Assembly: GCF_902729425.1 (NCBI RefSeq)
Contig: NZ_CACVCH010000081.1
Span: forward strand, 62,001 to 126,000
DNA from: Magnetospirillum sp. SS-4
GTDB lineage: Bacteria > Pseudomonadota > Alphaproteobacteria > Rhodospirillales > Magnetospirillaceae
Length of the DNA stretch: 64,000 nt
Reading direction: 5' to 3'
Below the pieces are notes generated by a model. The model ran no database searches, was not told where the DNA came from, and saw only the letters and a list, made by a program, of their open reading frames with translations. Of the stretch, positions 19,574 through 28,149 are shown piece by piece (positions within the stretch are counted from its first letter, which is position 1; each line of letters opens with the position of its first letter). The position numbers and the translations under genes were made by a program.

Positions 19574-20380
19574 ATGAGCATGAACGACCTTGACGCCCTG
19601 GAGGCCCAGTCCATCTACATCCTGCGCGAGGCCTTCAACCGCCTCGACAAGATCGCCATGCTGTGGTCGATCGGCAAGGATTCCAACGTGATGCTGTGGC
19701 TGGCGCGCAAGGCCTTCTTCGGCCATGTCCCCTTTCCGGTGGTCCATGTGGACACCAGGCACAAGATCCCCGAGATGATCGAGTTCCGCGACCGGGTCGC
19801 CCGGGAATGGAAGCTGCCGATGATCGTCGGCGAGAACCGGGCGGCGCTGGACGGTGGCATGGGGCCGCATCAGGGGCGGGTCGAATGCTGTTCCGCCCTC
19901 AAGACCGAGGGGCTGAAGCAGGTGCTGGCCCAGCACGGCTATACCGGCGTCATCGCCGGTATCCGTCGCGACGAGGAAGGCACCCGGGCCAAGGAACGGG
20001 TGTTCAGCCCGCGCACCGAGGCGGCCGAGTGGGACTTCAAGGACCAGCCCCCCGAATTCTGGGACCAGTTCAAGACCGATTTCGCCCCCGGCACCCATCT
20101 GCGCATCCATCCGCTGCTGGCGTGGAGCGAGCTGGACGTGTGGCGCTACATCGAGCGGGAAGAGATTCCGGTGGTTGATCTGTACTTCGCCAAGAACGGG
20201 CGGCGTTACCGCTCGCTGGGCTGCGCGCCCTGCACCGGCTCGGTGGAATCCAACGCCTCCACCGTGGCCGAGATCATCGAGGAACTGGCGACCACCAGGA
20301 TTTCCGAACGCTCGGGCCGCGCCCAGGACAAGGAATCCGAGGACGCTTTCGAGCGTCTGCGCGCCGGCGGATATATGTAA
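19574..20380 (+). CDS. cysD: Sulfate adenylyltransferase subunit CysD
   Basis: CysD is the catalytic small subunit of ATP sulfurylase and forms APS from sulfate and ATP together with the GTPase CysN. The protein (268 residues) shows the N-type ATP pyrophosphatase loop [10 protein letters not shown], followed by [31 protein letters not shown] and [14 protein letters not shown], all typical of the family. I chose the ATG at 19574 because it yields the usual N-terminus ([14 protein letters not shown]). An in-frame ATG at 19544 that overlaps the cysH stop would add ten residues. cysNC follows after 16 bases. Confidence 0.96.
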   Translation: MSMNDLDALEAQSIYILREAFNRLDKIAMLWSIGKDSNVMLWLARKAFFGHVPFPVVHVDTRHKIPEMIEFRDRVAREWKLPMIVGENRAALDGGMGPHQGRVECCSALKTEGLKQVLAQHGYTGVIAGIRRDEEGTRAKERVFSPRTEAAEWDFKDQPPEFWDQFKTDFAPGTHLRIHPLLAWSELDVWRYIEREEIPVVDLYFAKNGRRYRSLGCAPCTGSVESNASTVAEIIEELATTRISERSGRAQDKESEDAFERLRAGGYM

Positions 20381-20396
20381 GAGAGGACGACGAGAT

Positions 20397-22280
20397 ATGA
20401 CCACCAACATCTCCCCCATGAAGATCGTCGTCGTCGGCCATGTGGACCACGGCAAGTCCACCCTGGTCGGCCGCATCCTCAACGAGACCGGCGCCCTGCC
20501 CGACGGCAAGGTCGAATACCTGAAGGACGTCTGCGAGAAGCGCGGCATGCCGTTCGAATGGGCCTTCGTCATGGACGCGCTCCAGGCCGAGCGTGACCAG
20601 GGCATCACCATCGATACCGCCCAGATCCGCTTCCGCACCGAGGCGCGCCCCTATGTCATCATCGACGCGCCCGGCCACAAGGAATTCCTGAAGAACATGA
20701 TCACCGGCGCCGCCTCGGCCGAGGCCGCCGTGCTGGTGATCGACGCCGACGAGGGCGTGCAGGAGCAGTCGCGCCGCCACGGCTACCTGCTGCACCTGCT
20801 GGGGTTGCGCCAGATCGCTGTCGCGGTCAACAAGATGGATCTGGTCGATTTCGGTCAGGCCCGCTTCGACGAGGTCAAGGCCGAGATCGTCGCCTATCTC
20901 AATTCCATCGGGGTCGAGCCCACCTTCGTCATTCCGGTGGCGGCGCGCTCGGGCGTCAACATCTCGTCCGCCTCGCCCGAAACGCCTTGGTACCAGGGAC
21001 CCAGCGTGCTGGGCGCCCTGGATCTGTTCGAGCAGGCGCGGCCCGATTCCGACCTGCCGCTGCGCTTTCCGGTGCAGGACGTCTACAAGTTCGACCAGCG
21101 CCGCATCATCGCCGGGCGCATCGAATCCGGCCGGCTCAGGGTCGGCGACACCCTGGTGTTCGCCCCCACCGGCAAGTCGGCCCGTATCGCCACCATCGAA
21201 TCCTGGGGCGTCAATCAGGTGGCGGCGGTGGCGGCCGGCGCCGGCCAGTCGGTGGGCATCACGCTCGACGAGCAGATTTTCGTCGAGCGCGGTCAGGTCG
21301 CCAGCCTGGCCGAGCGGGCGCCGTCCCAGTCCCACACCTTGAAGGCGCGGCTGTTCTGGCTGGGCCGCCAGCCGCTCAAGGTCGGCTCGCGCTACAAGCT
21401 GAAGCTGGCCACCGCCGAGCACGCCGTCGAGGTCATTGCCATCGAGCGGGTGATCGACGTCGAGGACCTCGCCAACCACCAGGGCGCCGAAGTCGGCCGC
21501 AACGCCGTCGCCGAGGTGGTGTTCCGTGGCAAGACGCCCATCGCCCACGATTCCTTCCTGGACAATCCGCGCCTGGGCCGCTTCGTGGTGGTCGAGGGCT
21601 ACGACATCGTCGGCGGCGGCGTCATCGCCGAGGCCGGCGGCGTCCAGCAGGCCCACAAATCCACCAACATCACCGCCGTCGAGCACAAGGTGGATGGCGA
21701 GACCCGCGCGCTGGCCAACGGCCATCGCGGCGGCGTGGTGTGGCTGACCGGCCTGTCGGGTTCGGGCAAGTCCACCATCTCCATGGAGGTGGAACGGCAA
21801 TTGTTCCTCAAGGGCTGGCAGGTCACCGTGCTGGACGGCGACAATGTCCGCCACGGCCTGTGCTCGGACTTAGGCTTCAGCCCCGACGACCGCGCCGAGA
21901 ACATCCGCCGGGTCGGCGAGGTGGCGCACCTGTTCGCCAAGGCCGGCATGCTGGTGGTGACCGCCTTCATCTCGCCCTATCGCGCCGACCGCGACCGGGT
22001 GCGCACCATCGGCCCCGACGCCTTCCACGAGGTGTTCGTCAACACCGATCTGGACGAGTGCGAGCGCCGCGACCCCAAGGGGCTCTACAAGAAGGCCCGC
22101 GCCGGCCAGATTCCGGAATTCACCGGCATCTCGGCCCCCTACGAGGCGCCGGATTCCCCGGAAATGGTGCTGGAGACCACGGGAAAGAGCATCGACGAAT
22201 GCGTCGCCGCCCTAATCCGCTACATGGAGGCCAATTTCTCGCTGACGGCGCGCGAGCAGACCGAAAGCTGGGGGTTCTGA
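20397..22280 (+). CDS. cysNC: Bifunctional CysN/CysC: sulfate adenylyltransferase large subunit fused to APS kinase
   Basis: The 627-residue fusion has a translation-factor-like GTPase in residues 1-430 ([25 protein letters not shown]), followed by barrel domains. The CysC kinase domain from about residue 445 has P-loop GLSGSGKST and [16 protein letters not shown]. CysN uses GTP hydrolysis to drive APS synthesis by CysD, and CysC phosphorylates APS to PAPS. Such fusions (NodQ-like) are common in Alphaproteobacteria. The start at 20397 has GAGAGGA about 10 bases upstream. The kinase looks complete even though the APS-type reductase upstream should not need PAPS. Confidence 0.95.
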   Translation: MTTNISPMKIVVVGHVDHGKSTLVGRILNETGALPDGKVEYLKDVCEKRGMPFEWAFVMDALQAERDQGITIDTAQIRFRTEARPYVIIDAPGHKEFLKNMITGAASAEAAVLVIDADEGVQEQSRRHGYLLHLLGLRQIAVAVNKMDLVDFGQARFDEVKAEIVAYLNSIGVEPTFVIPVAARSGVNISSASPETPWYQGPSVLGALDLFEQARPDSDLPLRFPVQDVYKFDQRRIIAGRIESGRLRVGDTLVFAPTGKSARIATIESWGVNQVAAVAAGAGQSVGITLDEQIFVERGQVASLAERAPSQSHTLKARLFWLGRQPLKVGSRYKLKLATAEHAVEVIAIERVIDVEDLANHQGAEVGRNAVAEVVFRGKTPIAHDSFLDNPRLGRFVVVEGYDIVGGGVIAEAGGVQQAHKSTNITAVEHKVDGETRALANGHRGGVVWLTGLSGSGKSTISMEVERQLFLKGWQVTVLDGDNVRHGLCSDLGFSPDDRAENIRRVGEVAHLFAKAGMLVVTAFISPYRADRDRVRTIGPDAFHEVFVNTDLDECERRDPKGLYKKARAGQIPEFTGISAPYEAPDSPEMVLETTGKSIDECVAALIRYMEANFSLTAREQTESWGF

Positions 22281-22283
22281 GCG

Positions 22284-22325
22284 ATCTCCGGCGGGGCGGC
22301 GCGACTACATCGCCTCGCCGGAGAT
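22284..22325. terminator. Hairpin between convergent cysNC and lysS
   Basis: Perfect 10-base arms ATCTCCGGCG (22284-22293) and CGCCGGAGAT (22316-22325) surround a 22-base loop. The hairpin begins three bases after the cysNC stop and overlaps the lysS 3' end. There is no U-run, so it may only stabilise 3' ends. Confidence 0.4.
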
Positions 22326-23888
22326 GGCCTTGTCCAGCAAGGCGATGGTCTCGCCGATGCCGTACAGCTTGATGAAGCTGCCCATGCGGGGGCCCTGGTC
22401 GTTGCCCAGCAGCACCTCGTAGCAGGCCTTGAACCACGCCTTGAGATCGGCGAAGCACGGGCGCTTGCCGATCTCGTAGACCAGATTCTGGATATCCTCG
22501 GCCGAGGCGTCGCCGCCCAGCGTCTCAAGGCCGGCCTTGAGGTCGGCGAAGGCGGCGGCCTCGTCGGGAGTGGCCTTGCGGTAGCTCTTGTTGGGCTTCA
22601 CGAAATCGCGGTAATAGGCGATGGCGTAGCCCACCAGCCCGTTCAGGATCGGCGCGGTCTCGGGCGCGGCCCCCGGCGCGTAGCGCTTGATGAAGCCCCA
22701 CAGCACGGCCGGGTCTTCGGAATGGCAGACGCTGACCAGATTCATCAAGATGTTGAACGACAGATGGGCATCCTCGGCCGGCGGCTTGCCGCCGTGGATG
22801 TGCCAGACGGGGTTGTCCAGCCGCTTGGCGGCGTCCTCGGCGGGGAACTTGCCGAGGAAGGCCAGGTAGTCGTCAACCACCCGGGGAATGGCGTCGAAAT
22901 AAAGCCGCTTGGCCGTCTTGGGCTTCTGGTACATGAACAGGGCCAGCGATTCCTGGGGGGCGTATTTCAGCCAGTCCTCGACGGCGAGGCCGTTGCCCTT
23001 GGACTTGGAGATCTTCTGGCCCTGATCGTCCAGGAACAGTTCGTAGGTGAGGTTCATGGGCGGCCGGCCGCCCAGGATGGCGGCGATGCGGGTCGAGAGC
23101 TGGACCGAGGGAATCAGGTCCTTGCCGCTCATCTCGTAATCGACGCCCAGCGCCACCCAGCGCATGCCCCAATCGGCCTTCCATTGCAGCTTGCAGGCGC
23201 CGCCGGTGACCGGGGTCTCCACCAGCCTGCCGTCCTCGGTCCGGTAGACGATGGTGCCGGCATCGGCGTTGCGCTCCACCACCGGCACCTGGAGGACCAC
23301 GCCGGTCCTGGGGCAGACCGGCAGGAACGGCGAATAGGTGGCGCGGCGCTCGTCGCCCAGGGTGGGCAGCACCACGTTGATGACCTCGTCATAGTGGCGC
23401 AGCACGCCGAGCAAGGCCTGATCGAAGCGGCCGGAGGTGTACCAGTCGGTGGCCGACTGGAACTCGTACTCGAAGCCGAAGGTGTCCAGGAACGAGCGCA
23501 GCCGGGCGTTGTTGTGGTGGCCGAAGCTCTCGTGGGTGCCGAAGGGATCGGGAATCCGGGTCAGCGGCTTGCCCAGATGCTGGCGCACCATGTCCTGGTT
23601 GGGGATGTTGTCGGGCACCTTCCTCAGCCCGTCCATGTCGTCGGAAAAGGCGAACAGACGGGTGGGAATCTCGGGCGCCAGGATGGAGAAAGCGCGGCGC
23701 ACCATGGTGGTGCGCGCCACCTCGCCGAAGGTGCCGATATGGGGCAGGCCCGACGGGCCGTAGCCGGTCTCGAACAGCACATAGCCCTTGTCCGGGGTTT
23801 TTCCCTTCAGCCGGTCGTCCAGCAGGGCGCGGGCCTCCTGGAACGGCCAGGCGGCGGCGGAGCGGGCGAGGGCGGCAAGATCGGACAT
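22305..23888 (-). CDS. lysS: Class I lysyl-tRNA synthetase
   Basis: This enzyme charges tRNA-Lys. It is the class I (archaeal-type) form that replaces the class II enzyme in many Alphaproteobacteria. The 527-residue protein has the HIGH-type motif [10 protein letters not shown] near residue 48, the KMSKS-type motif [10 protein letters not shown] around 290, and a helical anticodon-binding C-terminus. The substrate segment [12 protein letters not shown] near residue 80 is also typical. It is divergent from rpoH and convergent with the cys operon. Confidence 0.95.
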   Translation of the reverse strand: MSDLAALARSAAAWPFQEARALLDDRLKGKTPDKGYVLFETGYGPSGLPHIGTFGEVARTTMVRRAFSILAPEIPTRLFAFSDDMDGLRKVPDNIPNQDMVRQHLGKPLTRIPDPFGTHESFGHHNNARLRSFLDTFGFEYEFQSATDWYTSGRFDQALLGVLRHYDEVINVVLPTLGDERRATYSPFLPVCPRTGVVLQVPVVERNADAGTIVYRTEDGRLVETPVTGGACKLQWKADWGMRWVALGVDYEMSGKDLIPSVQLSTRIAAILGGRPPMNLTYELFLDDQGQKISKSKGNGLAVEDWLKYAPQESLALFMYQKPKTAKRLYFDAIPRVVDDYLAFLGKFPAEDAAKRLDNPVWHIHGGKPPAEDAHLSFNILMNLVSVCHSEDPAVLWGFIKRYAPGAAPETAPILNGLVGYAIAYYRDFVKPNKSYRKATPDEAAAFADLKAGLETLGGDASAEDIQNLVYEIGKRPCFADLKAWFKACYEVLLGNDQGPRMGSFIKLYGIGETIALLDKAISGEAM

Positions 23889-24210
23889 GGCGGATGCTTT
23901 CGGTTCACGAATGGAACCGGGAAGCTAGTCCCGCCGGGGCGGGGGCGTCAACATCGCCTTGAAATATGCTCGATTTCTTGATTTTTCGGGGGCGCCGTCC
24001 CATAATTAAGCATGGTCGGTGCCCGGATGGGGCCGGCCGCCATCCAATCGGGACGCTGCCCGCGGGCGGGTCTCCGGTCATGTTGCTCGGTGGAGGATAT
24101 GACGATGTTCGATACGATTCAGGGCCTCGACTAGCCGTTTTCCATAGCCGCAGCAACCCGCCCGCCATTCCGGCCGGTGGGAGATGTCGTCAAACTGGGG
24201 AGAACGGATC
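23889..24210 (+). promoter_or_regulatory. rpoH upstream region with sigma-32-like promoter
   Basis: This 322-base gap separates lysS from rpoH. CTTGATT (23977-23983), a 15-base spacer and CCCATAAT (23999-24006) closely fit a heat-shock sigma-32 promoter reading toward rpoH. A second perfect -35-like CTTGAAA lies at 23958-23964 without a matching -10. Downstream, a leader ORF (24099-24134) and an imperfect hairpin (CCCGCCCGCC 24157-24166, GGCCGGTGGG 24172-24181) precede the rpoH start. Autoregulation of rpoH by heat shock is known in this class; the assignment here rests on sequence match only. Confidence 0.5.
24099..24134 (+). CDS. Possible 11-residue leader peptide upstream of rpoH
   Basis: ATG at 24099 (or 24105) follows a strong GGAGG ribosome-binding site and encodes MTMFDTIQGLD before TAG at 24132. 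For the second ATG the spacing to GGAGG is 8 bases, close to ideal. It lies in the predicted rpoH mRNA leader, about 75 bases before the rpoH start. It could influence rpoH translation or be fortuitous. Confidence 0.3.
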   Translation: MTMFDTIQGLD

Positions 24211-25116
24211 ATGTCGGCAGCATCTCTTCCCGTCGTCGCGTCCGACGACGGTCTCGCGAAATATCTCACGGATATCCGGGCGTTTCCGCTCCTCGACATG
24301 GACGAGGAGTTCATGCTGGCCCGCCGCTGGATCGATTACCAGGATACCGAGGCGGCCCACCGTCTGGTCACCAGCCATCTGCGCCTGGTCGCCAAGATCG
24401 CCATCGGTTATCGCCATTACGGGCTGCCGGTGGCCGACCTGATCTCCGAGGGCAATATCGGCCTTATGCGGGCGGTCAAGAAATTCGATCCGGACAAGGG
24501 ATTCCGTCTCGCCACCTATGCCATGTGGTGGATCAAGGCCTCGCTGAACGAATTCGTCCTCGGTTCGTGGTCCATGGTCAAGATCGGCACCCTGGCCGCC
24601 CAGAAGAAGCTGTTCTTCAACCTGCGCCGCATCAAGTCGCGCCTGAGGCTGCTGGAGTCCGGCGATCTGGCGCCGGAACACGTCGCCACCATCGCCCGCG
24701 AACTGGGCGTGGCCGAAAGCGACGTTGTTTCCATGAACCGACGCATGGGGGGGCGCGATGCGTCGCTCAACACCCCCGTCGGCGAGGGCGGCACCGAGAT
24801 TCAGGATCTGATGCCCGATCAGGCCGACAATCAGGAGGTTTCCTATGCCCGCCGCGAGGAACTGGGCAAGGGCCGCAAGCTGATCGCCCGGGCGCTGGAC
24901 GTACTGAGCGAGCGCGAACGCGAAATCTTCGTCGAGCGCCGCCTGCGCGACAACCCGGTGACCCTGGAGGATCTGGGGGCTCGCTACGGCGTCTCGCGCG
25001 AGCGTATCCGCCAGATCGAGGTCAAGGCCTTCGAGAAGGTCAGGGACGTGGTCCAGGGCGGATTCGCCCCGGCCGTGAGCGGCGCCGGGCGTTCGCTGAT
25101 TCCCGCCGCCGGTTAG
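24211..25116 (+). CDS. rpoH: RNA polymerase sigma-32 factor RpoH
   Basis: RpoH directs RNA polymerase to heat-shock promoters. The 301-residue protein has sigma region 2 (GLPVADLISEGNIGLMRAV, then ATYAMWWIKASLNEFVL), the diagnostic RpoH box AQKKLFFNLRR around residue 131, and region 4 with the helix-turn-helix TLEDLGARYGVSRERIRQIE. I chose the ATG at 24211, preceded by GGGGAGAA; an ATG at 24184 has its purine stretch directly against it, which is too close. The C-terminus beyond region 4 is short. A GC-rich hairpin with the stop codon in its loop follows. Confidence 0.95.
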   Translation: MSAASLPVVASDDGLAKYLTDIRAFPLLDMDEEFMLARRWIDYQDTEAAHRLVTSHLRLVAKIAIGYRHYGLPVADLISEGNIGLMRAVKKFDPDKGFRLATYAMWWIKASLNEFVLGSWSMVKIGTLAAQKKLFFNLRRIKSRLRLLESGDLAPEHVATIARELGVAESDVVSMNRRMGGRDASLNTPVGEGGTEIQDLMPDQADNQEVSYARREELGKGRKLIARALDVLSEREREIFVERRLRDNPVTLEDLGARYGVSRERIRQIEVKAFEKVRDVVQGGFAPAVSGAGRSLIPAAG

Positions 25117-25126
25117 CCGGCGGCGG
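25103..25126 (+). terminator. Hairpin terminator candidate of rpoH
   Basis: Perfect 10-base arms CCGCCGCCGG (25103-25112) and CCGGCGGCGG (25117-25126) enclose the loop TTAG, which contains the rpoH stop TAG. ATTTCC follows, a weak U-tract. A second perfect 9-base hairpin (GCGGGCGCG/CGCGCCCGC, 25239-25269) lies further down the same 243-base gap. Confidence 0.5.
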
Positions 25127-25359
25127 ATTTCCATGGGGTGGGCATCGGCGGCGTTCCGCTCCTTGGCCGATGCGCGGCATCGACCGGCGAAGCGCGCCTT
25201 GCCGCCGCCTCGCCATCACCGCCAAATAGCCTGCCTTCGCGGGCGCGTCCTTGATCGGGGCGCGCCCGCCCATTTCGCAACCCCGCTCCGCCGGACCGGC
25301 ACGGCGGCGACGGAGGGGGGTGTGGTAGAATGGGCATGCATTGCAAAGGGAGGCCGGCC

Positions 25360-25614
25360 ATGTTGAGCCTGGAAGACTGCATCGCCTTCAGTGGACTGAC
25401 GCGAGAGCAACTGGACGCCGTCGCCTGTCACGAGCACCTGCCCCTGATCGTCGTCGCCGAATGGGCCGAAACCGCCCTGGACTGCGAGGGGGGCTGCACC
25501 CTGGTGGAGGCCATCCTGGTGGAAGAGGTCCGAGGGGCCAGCCGCCGCCATCCCGACCGCCTCCAGGACTGGGACCGTGGACTAGCCGAGTTCCGCCGGG
25601 TCCATGCTCACTGA
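25360..25614 (+). CDS. Small conserved-looking hypothetical protein
   Basis: An 84-residue acidic protein beginning MLSLEDCIAFSGLTREQLDA. I chose the ATG at 25360 because GGGAGG lies 5-10 bases upstream. It has two short helices at the N-terminus, then a hydrophobic strand (LPLIVVAEWAETAL) and a CEGGC segment (residues about 45-49). No signal peptide or membrane segment is seen. It overlaps the end of the convergent methyltransferase gene by seven bases. I do not recognise the family. Confidence 0.65.
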   Translation: MLSLEDCIAFSGLTREQLDAVACHEHLPLIVVAEWAETALDCEGGCTLVEAILVEEVRGASRRHPDRLQDWDRGLAEFRRVHAH

Positions 25615-26348
25615 AGCCGTCCCACGATCAGGAATTCCTTGTTGCCCTCCGGCCCCAGGATCGGACTCTCGGTCAGGCCGGCCACGTTCCAGCCGGGCCT
25701 GGAGGCCAGCCATTCGTGGATGCGCCCGCATACCTCGGCGTGCAGGTCGGGGTCGCGGACCACGCCCCCCTTGCCGACGCGGCCCTTGCCCACCTCGAAT
25801 TGCGGCTTGATCAGCGCCACCAGCCATGCTCCCGGCCGGGCCAGCGCCATGGCGGCGGGCAGCACCGTCTCCAGCCCGATGAAGCTGGCGTCGCAGACCA
25901 CCATGTCGACCGCCTCGGGAATCAGTTCGGCGGTCAGATGGCGGGCGTTGGTGCGTTCCAGAACCACCACGCGGGGGTCGTTGCGCAGTTTCCAGGCCAG
26001 TTGGCCGTGCCCCACGTCGACGGCATAGACCCGGGCGGCTCCGTGGCAAAGCAGCACGTCGGTGAAGCCGCCGGTGGAGGCGCCCACGTCGACGGCGACC
26101 CGCCCGGCGGGGTCGATGGCGAAGGCCTCCAGCGCCTTGGCCAGTTTCAGCCCTCCCCGCGACACCCAGGGATGGTCCTGCCCCCTCAGGTCCAGGGCGC
26201 AATCTCCGGCCACGGCGGTTCCCGGCTTGTCGATGCGCCGCTCGCCCGAGAACACCAGCCCGGCCATGATCAGGGCCTGGGCGCGGGATCGGCTTTCCAC
26301 CAATCCGCGATCAACCATAAGCTGATCTATCCGTGTCTTGACCGTCAT
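25608..26348 (-). CDS. tlyA: TlyA-family rRNA methyltransferase (S4 domain plus FtsJ-like fold)
   Basis: TlyA-type proteins 2'-O-methylate rRNA. The protein (246 residues from 26348) has an N-terminal S4 RNA-binding domain (RIDQLMVDRGLVESRSRAQA) and then a Rossmann methyltransferase with the SAM loop VDVGASTGGFTDVL. The segment VSRGGLKLAKALE joins the two, as usual in the family. K, D, K and E catalytic candidates appear in KLAKAL, VVCDASFI and ALIKPQFE. I prefer the ATG at 26348, with GAGG about 9 bases upstream; an ATG five codons earlier (26363) is in frame. In many bacteria this gene follows dxs; here it stands alone. Confidence 0.92.
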   Translation of the reverse strand: MTVKTRIDQLMVDRGLVESRSRAQALIMAGLVFSGERRIDKPGTAVAGDCALDLRGQDHPWVSRGGLKLAKALEAFAIDPAGRVAVDVGASTGGFTDVLLCHGAARVYAVDVGHGQLAWKLRNDPRVVVLERTNARHLTAELIPEAVDMVVCDASFIGLETVLPAAMALARPGAWLVALIKPQFEVGKGRVGKGGVVRDPDLHAEVCGRIHEWLASRPGWNVAGLTESPILGPEGNKEFLIVGRLQ

Positions 26349-26419
26349 GCGAAATAGCCTCATGCAAAATCAGGGATGGAAATTGCGCCAGGGTTCCACG
26401 ACAATAAACAAAATTCTAA

Positions 26420-27376
26420 ATGAGCGGGACGTCCGAAGCCTCGATGACCACATTGCTGTTCACGCATCCGGTCTGCCTTCAGCACGACACGGGTGATTAT
26501 CATCCCGAATGTTCCGATCGCATCAAGGCGGTTCTGGCCGCCTTGGAGAGCGAGGAGTTCATGATGCTGCTGCGCGACGAGGCGCCGCACGCCACCATGG
26601 AACAGCTGATGCGGGCCCACCCCCTCAGTCATATAGATCACGTCCTGGAATCGGTCCCCACCAGCGACGGGCATCATCACCTGGACCCCGACACCGTCTT
26701 GTCGCGCCATTCCGGCGAGGCCGCGCTTCGCGCCGCCGGCGCGGTGGTGGCGGCGGTGGACGCGGTGGCCACCCGGCAGGTCCGCAACTGCTTTTGCGCC
26801 GTGCGCCCGCCGGGCCATCATGCCGAGCGCGAGACCGCCATGGGCTTCTGCTTCTTCAACAACGCCGCGGTGGGGGCGCTGCACGCCCGCGACGTTCATG
26901 GCTTCAAGCGGGTGGCGATCGTGGATTTCGATGTCCACCACGGCAACGGCACCCAGCATATCCTGTGGGATGAGGACGGCATGTTCTACGCCTCCACCCA
27001 TCAGGAACACGCCTACCCCAATACCGGCTTTCCCGAGGAGACCGGCGGCAAGGGGGTGATGGTCAACATCCCGCTGCCGGCCGGCACCAATTCCACCGAT
27101 TACCGCGCCGCCTTCGGCGATGTCCTGATTCCCAGGCTGCGGAGTTTCCAGCCGGATTTCCTGATCATCTCGGCCGGATTCGACGCCCATGCCGCCGACC
27201 CCCTGGCCCATCTGCGGCTGACCACGGCGGATTTCGGCTGGGCGACCCGGCAATTGCTGGACGTGGCCGGGGATTTTGCCGGCAACCGGGTGGTCTCGGT
27301 GCTGGAGGGCGGCTACGACCTCCGCGCCCTGGCCGCCAGCACCCGCGAGCATGTCCGGGCCTTGATGGGGATGTGA
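26420..27376 (+). CDS. Histone-deacetylase-family amidohydrolase
   Basis: A 318-residue zinc-dependent amidohydrolase of the HDAC/AcuC/acetylpolyamine amidohydrolase superfamily. Hallmarks are RPPGHHAERETAMGFC (the tandem histidines), the zinc ligands in DFDVHHGNGTQ, the later aspartate in SAGFDAHAADPL, and GGYDL near the end. It probably removes acetyl groups from small amines or proteins; the substrate cannot be read from sequence. The length and the HPECSDRIKAVL opening resemble the bacterial class II-like group. The start could be 26420 or the in-frame ATG at 26444; neither has a clear ribosome-binding site. Confidence 0.9.
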   Translation: MSGTSEASMTTLLFTHPVCLQHDTGDYHPECSDRIKAVLAALESEEFMMLLRDEAPHATMEQLMRAHPLSHIDHVLESVPTSDGHHHLDPDTVLSRHSGEAALRAAGAVVAAVDAVATRQVRNCFCAVRPPGHHAERETAMGFCFFNNAAVGALHARDVHGFKRVAIVDFDVHHGNGTQHILWDEDGMFYASTHQEHAYPNTGFPEETGGKGVMVNIPLPAGTNSTDYRAAFGDVLIPRLRSFQPDFLIISAGFDAHAADPLAHLRLTTADFGWATRQLLDVAGDFAGNRVVSVLEGGYDLRALAASTREHVRALMGM

Positions 27377-27400
27377 CCGCCCCTCGTTCCGGCGGCGGCC

Positions 27401-27450
27401 TTGACCATCCGGGAGAGATCGGGTTTTCTACCACCCTATTGAATGGGTAG
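27401..27450 (+). promoter_or_regulatory. Promoter and possible operator of the Rrf2 regulator
   Basis: TTGACC (27401-27406) could act as a -35 element, with TTTTCT near 27424. Just downstream, CTACC and GGTAG (27428-27450) form 5-base arms around ACCCTATTGAATG, with an inner ACCC/GGGT pair. Rrf2 regulators commonly bind such sites near their own start, so autoregulation is plausible. Confidence 0.35.
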
Positions 27451-27454
27451 GGTG

Positions 27455-27904
27455 ATGCTTTCCAGCAAGGCGAAATACGGCCTGAAGGCCATGATCTATC
27501 TGTCGCGCCATGAGGGGCGGGGGCCGTCGCTGATTGCCGACGTGGCCGATAGCGAGCGGATTCCCAAGAAATTTCTCGACGCCATCTTGCTGGAGCTCAA
27601 GAATCACGGATTGCTGTCGTCCAAGAAGGGTAAGGGCGGCGGCTATGTTCTCGCCCGCCCGTCGTCGCGGATCACCGCCGGCGAGATCATCCGGATTCTC
27701 GATGGTCCGCTTGCCCCGATTCCCTGTGTCTCGCGCAGCGCCTACCGACGTTGCGAGGATTGCCAGGACGAGGAGGCCTGCGCCCTGCGCGCCGTGATGC
27801 AGGACGTGCGCGACGCCCTGGCCGCCATTCTCGATAACACCAGCCTGGCTGACATGATCAACCGGACCGCGACGTCCGAGACGGTGCTGAACTACGACAT
27901 CTGA
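27455..27904 (+). CDS. Rrf2-family transcriptional regulator with cysteine cluster
   Basis: A 149-residue winged-helix regulator. The N-terminus MLSSKAKYGLKAMIYL and the motif KGKGGGYVLARP are classic Rrf2. Four cysteines occur in the segment CVSRSAYRRCEDCQDEEAC. IscR-type members use three cysteines here to bind an iron-sulfur cluster, so redox or iron sensing is possible, but the spacing (CX8CX2CX6C) is not that of IscR. It lacks neighbouring isc/suf genes. I chose the ATG at 27455 by homology with the usual N-terminus; an ATG at 27443 is in frame. Confidence 0.92.
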   Translation: MLSSKAKYGLKAMIYLSRHEGRGPSLIADVADSERIPKKFLDAILLELKNHGLLSSKKGKGGGYVLARPSSRITAGEIIRILDGPLAPIPCVSRSAYRRCEDCQDEEACALRAVMQDVRDALAAILDNTSLADMINRTATSETVLNYDI

Positions 27905-28080
27905 CGGGGCCGGTCTGACCCGCCGGCCTTGCGCGGGGGACGGGACGCGCCGCAATCGCGGCACAGCGCGGCGCGGGCGCGACGACAGCGGTCCTTGACC
28001 GGGCAATCCTCGGGGGGATCGGCCCGAACCGGACGGGGAGCGGGATGGCGCCCGCGCGAAGGACGAGGCTGTCGTTCCAT
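27892..28080 (-). CDS. Possible small cysteine-rich basic protein
   Basis: An open frame of 62 codons in the gap between the Rrf2 gene and the M3 peptidase gene. It is rich in Arg and Pro and has four cysteines in CPVKDRC and LCRDCG, a spacing that could bind a metal. It overlaps the 3' end of the convergent Rrf2 gene by 13 bases. No good ribosome-binding site precedes the ATG, and Arg/Pro-rich frames arise easily in GC-rich DNA, so it may not be a gene. Confidence 0.25.
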   Translation of the reverse strand: MERQPRPSRGRHPAPRPVRADPPEDCPVKDRCRRARAALCRDCGASRPPRKAGGSDRPRQMS

Positions 28081-28149
28081 GGCGGCAGCATATCACATCC
28101 GGGGCATATTAGATATGCCGCGACTTGAAGACATGCGACGACCGGACCG

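Noticed and set aside
27428-28096. A 222-codon minus-strand frame opposite the Rrf2 gene
   Set aside because: Antisense to a clear Rrf2 regulator; composition is Arg/Pro/Ser-rich without motifs.
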